From contig CM075651.1 in the NCBI GenBank assembly GCA_037953625.1, forward strand, positions 131,592,501-131,656,500: a stretch of 64,000 nt of DNA, written 5' to 3'. The notes under the pieces are model-generated. The model saw only the letters and a program-made list of their open reading frames with translations, was not told the origin of the DNA and searched no databases. Shown piece by piece: positions 58,657 to 64,000 of the stretch (its first letter is position 1; every line of letters begins with the position of its first letter). The position numbers and the translations under genes are program-made. The DNA comes from Crotalaria pallida. Lineage: Eukaryota > Streptophyta > Magnoliopsida > Fabales > Fabaceae.

Positions 58657-61600
58657 TGTAACATCCTCACTTTAATTAGTTAAAATTAGGTTTATTAAAA
58701 TTGGTGTTTGAAAATTTCTTTTAAAGACTTGATTACTTATAAAAGATTTTACGAAAATCTGGCAAAGTTTCCTCTGTTTTTCGGACTTCCCAAAAATTTT
58801 CTTCTTTAAACCTGTCAGACCAGAATTATCTAAAAACATAAAACATAATAGTATAATAACCAGATCAAAGCCTAAAGCCAAATTAGTACAAGTTTAGGGC
58901 ATGCAACTACAACATATTCTAAATTACAAAATAAGTGTTCACTCATAATAATTATACATTCCACGTAGTGGAATGTAATCCTGCTCGGCCATGACCCATG
59001 TAAGCTCCACTTCTGTACCTGCAAATATAGCAAGAAGGGTAGCATTACACAGAACTTAGAAAAATAAATCCTATAAGAAGACATAGTAACAACAAAGTCT
59101 ACCTTATCATTAACATACATTATTCATAAATATCCATATATTTAATTGCTTTTACCTTTTCTCTTAATCCCACATTCTTTTAATTTTTAATTCTTTATTC
59201 ATTTCTCACATTTCTTTTCATTCTTAATTCTCTATTCATTTCCTCACATTCATTCATTTAATTCAATTTTTTTCCTTTTCATTATTTGGCTCAGAGCCAG
59301 TTACCTTTATTTCCTTTATTTCTTTTAGTGATGACAGTGACTATTGCCCGCCTGCCATCGAAACCATTATCTCTTTTACTTCTTTCAGTGATGACAGTGA
59401 CTTTCGCTCGTCTGCCATCGAAACCATATTTTCTTTTATCTCTTTTAGTGATGACAGTGACTATCGTCTGCCTGCCATCAAAACCATATTTTCTTTTGTT
59501 TCTTTTAGTGATGACAGTGACTTCCGCCCGCCTGCCATAGAAACCTTTCTTTTCTTTTCTTTCTTTTAGTGATGACAGTGACTTCCGCCCGCCTGCCATC
59601 GAAACCTTTCTTTTCTTTTATTTCTTTTAGTGATGACAGTGACTTCCGCCCGCCTGCCATCGAAACCATTCTTTTCTTTTATTTCTTTCAGTGATGACAG
59701 TGACTTCACCCCGCCTGCCATAGAAACCATTCTTTTCTTTTATTTCTTTCAGTGATGACAATGACTTTCGCCCGCCTGTCATCGAATCCATTATTTTCTT
59801 TTAATTTTTTTTAGTGATGACAGTGACTTCCGCCCGCCTTTCATCGAAACCATTATTTTCTTTTAATTCTTTTAATGATGACAGTGACTTCCGCCCGCCT
59901 GCCATCGAAACCATTATTTCTTTTTATTTCTTTTAGTGATGACAGTGACTACCGCCCGCCTGCCATCGAATCCTTTTTTTTTCTTTTATTATGACTGAGT
60001 CCAACAAACCATCAGTCGTTCTCTTTCTTTCTTTCTTTCTTAATTATTTATATTTTCTCTTCTTTTTGTTTCTACTACTTATTTTCTTTTCTCTCATTCC
60101 TTTCCTTAGCGTCTTATTATCATTTTCTTTGTCTTCTTATATTTTAGTACTTCTCTTTACTAATTATTCTCATTTTTAACTACTCTACTTGGTTTGGTCA
60201 TATACATTATATTTTAATTCTCGTTATTAGTTCTTGGTTATTTCGTTGTTTCCTCTATCTCACACTATTACATAACTTATTATTCCTATTTCATTAATTA
60301 ACTCCATTTTATTTAACTACCCTATTAGCTTAACTTATTTTCCCTATTTTATTACACCATTCTATTTAACTTCCATAATAACATCCTCTCTTTTCGCTTT
60401 ATTATCTTTTCCCTAATTTCTTTTACCGGTTTCCTTTTTATATTTGAAATTTAGTTTATTATTTCGTTTCTATTTCTCTAATTCCATCGACTCTTAACTA
60501 TGTCCACTCCACACATACTTATTGTCTTCGCATTTTAACTCCTCTTTTACCTCACTTTTAGTTTAATAATTCTACTCTTTTCGCCTATTACAATTACTCT
60601 TTATTCTCTCACTTTCACGTTTTCGTTGGTTTTTCTTAACTTATCCCCTCGGTTTTATTTTATGTTTTTCTACATTTTCATTCAATATTAACCAATTTAA
60701 TATCCTAAGTACACTCATTCATTCCGGACTTTATCCTAAGCACATACATTCCATTCCCTAAGGTGGGGTTTCCATTAACAATTCTAATTACTCTATTACT
60801 TCAACGGGGACTACCCTAAGGTTTATGAACATACTTTTTAATTACCCTATTCTTAGTTACCACTATAGCATCCTAGAATTTACTCTCTAAGTAAAGGTAA
60901 CGCAACCCGTCTTACCTCGGGCTTTTAAATAGAACCTGGTTTGCGGCTCGGCGGTGATGACGGCGTCGGTGTTGTTCTTCGTTAGCGAGAACGGTGGTGG
61001 TTAGATCCGGATCCGCGGCGAACACCGGTGACCCAAGGAGGTAGAGGTGTGGTCTTGGTCGCAGCTCACAGGGTGACTGGCGCCGGTTGTTTCTTCGATG
61101 GTGGAGCGTCACTAAGGAGAGAGGAAGAGAGAGAGAGAGAGATAACTCAAGGAGGAGAGAGAGAGTGCGGGTGAGAGGGGTAATGGAAGAGGGGGGAGTT
61201 TATGGAGGTGGTGATGGATCGTGGTGGTGGTGGCGGTGGTTCGGCCGGAGGGAGAAGGATGAGAGAGAGAGAAAGAAAGAGAGAGAAAGAGAGACAGAGC
61301 TAGGGAGGGGAGGAAAGGACCAAGGTGGCAGCGGCTGTGGGTGACGCCGACGGTGGTCGAAGGAGGGAGTTTTGAAGGAGGGAGGGCGTTTGAGGAAGAT
61401 GGGGAAAGGAAATGGGGGGTTTGGCCCCTAAAATCGCGTTTTTAATTTCAGATCCGAACACGCTCCTAGGCGAGGCCGCCGTGCGCCTGGACGAGAATAC
61501 CGCTATGGGCTCATGTCTGATGCATGCTGGCGCGCCTGGGCGGGAGCCTGTTGACTTGCATTGACCATTCCATATCTCATTCGTTAACCGTCGGATTTTG

Positions 61601-61825
61601 CTCAAATTTGGAGGGAAGCTTCCTAAGGTCCTTATCTTCATATCCAACGGTGGAATTTATGGTTTGAATTGTAAATGATTTATTCCTAATTTTTCTATCA
61701 TTAGACGTCTTTTAACACTAAACCTCCCGTTTTAACACTTAATTAAGACTTGTAATTGTCATTCCATTCACCCAAAAATATTATTAGTCTAATTATATTT
61801 GGGATTAAAATTTGGGATGTTAAAA
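58657..61825 (-). repeat. Family 2 Tekay 5' LTR (right)
   Basis: 3169 bp, from TGTAACATCCTCACTTT to GGGATGTTA. It contains a 60-61-bp tandem array and a GC- and GAGA-rich segment (60930-61540). Proteins read from it are low-complexity and not genes. Confidence 0.85.
59327..59990 (-). repeat. 60-61-bp tandem repeat in the family 2 LTR
   Basis: About eleven units with the core AGTGATGACAGTGACTTCCG, then CCCGCCTGCCATCGAAACCA and a T-rich end. The first units are exactly 60 bp and the later ones 61 bp. They directly follow each other. Both strands stay open in places because of the period, giving spurious frames. Confidence 0.93.
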
Positions 61826-62840
61826 AAATCAACATGCAAAAACTATTGAACATCAAACAATAAAAGCCCCTCATGGAACTGAAAATAAAAACCGAAAAAC
61901 AATAAGGTAAAGAGAAGGGAAAATAAGATTGAAGATTAATACCTAAGTTGATGAAAAATGGAGTGAAAAATTGAAAACTTCCTCCTTCTCCTCCTCCTCT
62001 CGGCCTCTCCCTCTCTCCCTCTATCTCTTCTCTTTTTTTTTTTAAGTTGAAATGTGTAAGAACAAGAGTGTGGGGGTGGGGGTTATGGGGTTATTTATAG
62101 AATTAGGTGGGGTGGGGTGTGTTCATAAAAATAGGGGTTCAAAAACTAATTTGAATGGAGAGTGTGTAGGGAAATAGAGATAAGGTTACCCATTGGTGGA
62201 AAATCTACATTAAGATAGGGTAATTAAATGTGGGTCATAAATAAGGTTGGTTAAAGATAAGTGATATTAATTGGGCACTCTAGGGTCTTGTGCACTAATA
62301 AATTGATGTCTCACAAATTCAAAATTCAAATGCATAAAAACATATTAAAACCGTGCATCACATTTAGACAGTAGAAAATAATATTTTTCAATACAGTAAA
62401 TAACACTTAAAAATCATAATTCAATTTTCTTAAATGATAAAACGTTATAACTTCCCAAAAATAATGAGAAATTCGTGGACTGCAAAATAAATTTCAAACT
62501 GTACTAAAATAAATTCTACATTTCATTACGATCGTTTTGACTGTAAATTCGTCAGATTCCGATTTACCAGTAAAAAGTTATGAATTTTCAAAGTTAAATA
62601 AATCAAAGAAATCAATAAATAACCATTTCTCCAAAACACAAAATAATTTATCACCACAAAATAAATTCTCTAAATTAATAAAATACAAGAATCAGATATT
62701 TAATAAATTTAAAATAATTTCCTCATTTTCACGTATTATTATAAACCAAATAATATTTTTATGTAAATTCGGAAATAAACACCCAATCATAAATTCTCAA
62801 AAATCCATTTATCAAAATGAGGAAAATTAAGGGTATTACA
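61826..62840. mobile_element. Right part of the LTR fragment that hosts family 2
   Basis: Continues 43028-43270 after removal of family 2. It ends AAGGGTATTACA, a Tekay-like LTR terminus. The part 61970-62100 looks like a leader or promoter region (CT-rich, GGGGTTATTTATAG). No coding; the AT-rich 62537-62830 frame is by chance. Confidence 0.55.
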
Positions 62841-64000
62841 GAGATCCTTTATCTCCCTATCTCTTCATCATTGTAGCAGAGGCTTTGTCAAAGATTTTCA
62901 TTCAGGCAAAGAGTAATGGAAGCATTCATGGTGCAAAAGCTTCTATGTATGGAGCATCTGTCCTGCATCTTTTCTTTGCAGATGATAGCTTGATTTTTGC
63001 TAAAGCTAATTTGCAGGAAGCTCTGGTGATCAAAGATTTAATTCAGCAGTACATTGTAGCTTCTGGGCAGGTGATTAATTTTGAGAAATCCTCTATAATG
63101 CTCAGTCCAAATTGTGAACAAAATATAAGAGCAGAAATTATGGGTTGTTTTGGGATCCAAAGTCAAGTCTTCTCTGAATCTTATCTGGGTTTGCCCACAA
63201 TTATTGGTAGATCAGAAAAGCAATCTTTTCAATCAATTTTGGACAGAGTTTGGAAGAGGATTAAAGGGTGGAAGGAAAAACTGCTTTCTAGGGCAGGGAA
63301 AGAAGTCTTATTGAAGGTTGTTGCTAAATCTATTCCATCCTATGACATGAGTGTGTTTAAATTGCCAGCTAGCTTGATTTCTCAACTAACGGGTCTATTC
63401 AATAAGTCTTGGCGGGGATCGTCAGAGGAGTAGAGAAAGATCCACTGGATGAGTTGGAAGAAAATGTGCCAACCAAAGAGTAATGAAGGCCTGGGTTTTA
63501 GGGATTTAGAGTCTTTCAATCTTGCTTTGTTGGCAAAACAAGGTTGGAAGATTATAAAATCCCCAGAATCTCTGTTGGCAAGAGTTTTAAAAGCAAAGTA
63601 TTTCCCAAATTGTTCATTCATGGTGGCATCATTGGGAAATAATCCAAGTTTTACTTTGAGGAGTATTCTAGATGGGCGGTAAGTTCTAGAGAAGGGTTTG
63701 AGGTGGAGGATTGGAAATGGTGTGAAGGTGAGGGTCTGGGGTGACCCTTGGATTCCAAAATAATGGTCATTCAAACCAATAACCCCCAATCAGATTCAGG
63801 AAGGTGCACTATTGGTCTCAGCTCTTCGCAGCCAAGATGGAATGTCCTGGGATAATCAGATTTTAGAGCAGTATTTCTTGCCCTGTGACAGAGACGAAAT
63901 ATCCAGAATTCCTATTTCTCCTATTCATACGGAGGATGAGCTAGTTTGGAATTTCACAGAGAATGACATCTATTCAGTTAAGAGTGGGTACCATACCTTG
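62841..64000 (+). pseudogene. L1-type LINE reverse transcriptase remnant, cut by window edge
   Basis: The frame begins DPLSPYLFIIVAEALSK at 62843, continues to the catalytic motif FFADDSLIFAK, and then through the thumb region (GQVINFEKSSIMLSPN, YLGLPTIIGRSEKQSF, GWKEKLLSRAGKEVLLK) to the start of the zf-RVT domain (NDIYSVKSGYHTL). Three in-frame stops break it: TAG at 63431-63433, TAA at 63680-63682 and TAA at 63761-63763. There is no frameshift between them. The endonuclease and the N-terminal part of the polymerase are missing because an LTR abuts at 62840. The element continues beyond the right edge. Confidence 0.9.

Larger units (their letters stand above)
43271..61825 (-). mobile_element. 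Tekay (chromovirus) retrotransposon family 2, non-autonomous, with a nested insertion
   Basis: Both ends carry TGTAACATCCTCACTT..GGGATGTTA-type LTR termini, and the target duplication is AAATC (43266-43270 and about 61826-61830). The right LTR (5', minus strand) is 58657-61825. The internal region is 56436-58656 and keeps gag but almost no pol. The left LTR is 43271-43286 plus 55128-56435, with its middle missing and replaced by the family 1 array. At 61820-61825 the final CA of the right LTR has changed to AA. Confidence 0.8.

Noticed and set aside
59286..59599. Frames on both strands with repeated MTVT or VTVIT wording
   Set aside because: These are products of the 60-61-bp tandem repeat in the family 2 LTR.
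62537..62830. 97-residue plus-strand frame rich in N, K, I and S
   Set aside because: This is AT-rich LTR sequence; composition explains the frame and no motif is present.

Overview
The window is nuclear DNA of a flowering plant, almost certainly a eudicot. The evidence is AT-rich intergenic sequence, spliceosomal introns, plant LTR retrotransposons of the Tekay, Tat and Copia lineages, an Au-type SINE, and two host genes that are plant-typical. A legume is possible from the look of the NAC protein and some repeats, but this is only an impression.

Only two intact host genes are visible. A plus-strand MPO1-like (DUF962) membrane protein gene has four exons (7379-10777). A minus-strand NAC transcription factor of the NAP (ANAC029) type has three exons (16524-17889). 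The first intron of the MPO1-like gene is packed with old RTE-type LINE sequence and a SINE. The intergenic stretches around both genes hold MITE-like elements, a LINE tail and a tiny retroposon.

The rest is mostly retrotransposons. From left to right: a Copia element cut by the left edge (1-2620); a 2.6 kb Tekay-type solo LTR with a perfect 5-bp target duplication (3094-5690); a 6.2 kb non-autonomous Tat-like LTR element on the minus strand with a 32-bp tandem array and a GC-rich insert (20348-26581); and from about 31.3 kb to the right edge one large nest. In that nest an old Copia gag-pol remnant is split by a Tekay-type solo LTR (32707-42687). This is split by a Tat-type solo LTR (35368-42517), which in turn is split by a young complete Copia element (36576-41379).

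Next comes a second Tekay element, family 2 (43271-61825). Its internal region has lost most of pol and carries a fragment resembling the C-terminal part of cytosolic HSP90. Its left LTR is broken by a tandem array of another Tekay family, family 1 (about 43287-55129), in the order internal-LTR-internal-LTR-internal, with no target duplication. Family 2 itself sits in an LTR fragment that abuts a decayed L1-type LINE at the right edge.

The most unusual signals are the HSP90 capture, the LTR concatemer inserted without target duplication, a candidate 90-nt intron inside the family 1 integrase, and the palindrome ACTCGAGT clustered in LTRs of both Copia and Gypsy elements. All coordinates were worked out by hand from the sequence; boundaries marked by target duplications should be exact or within a base or two, others are approximate.
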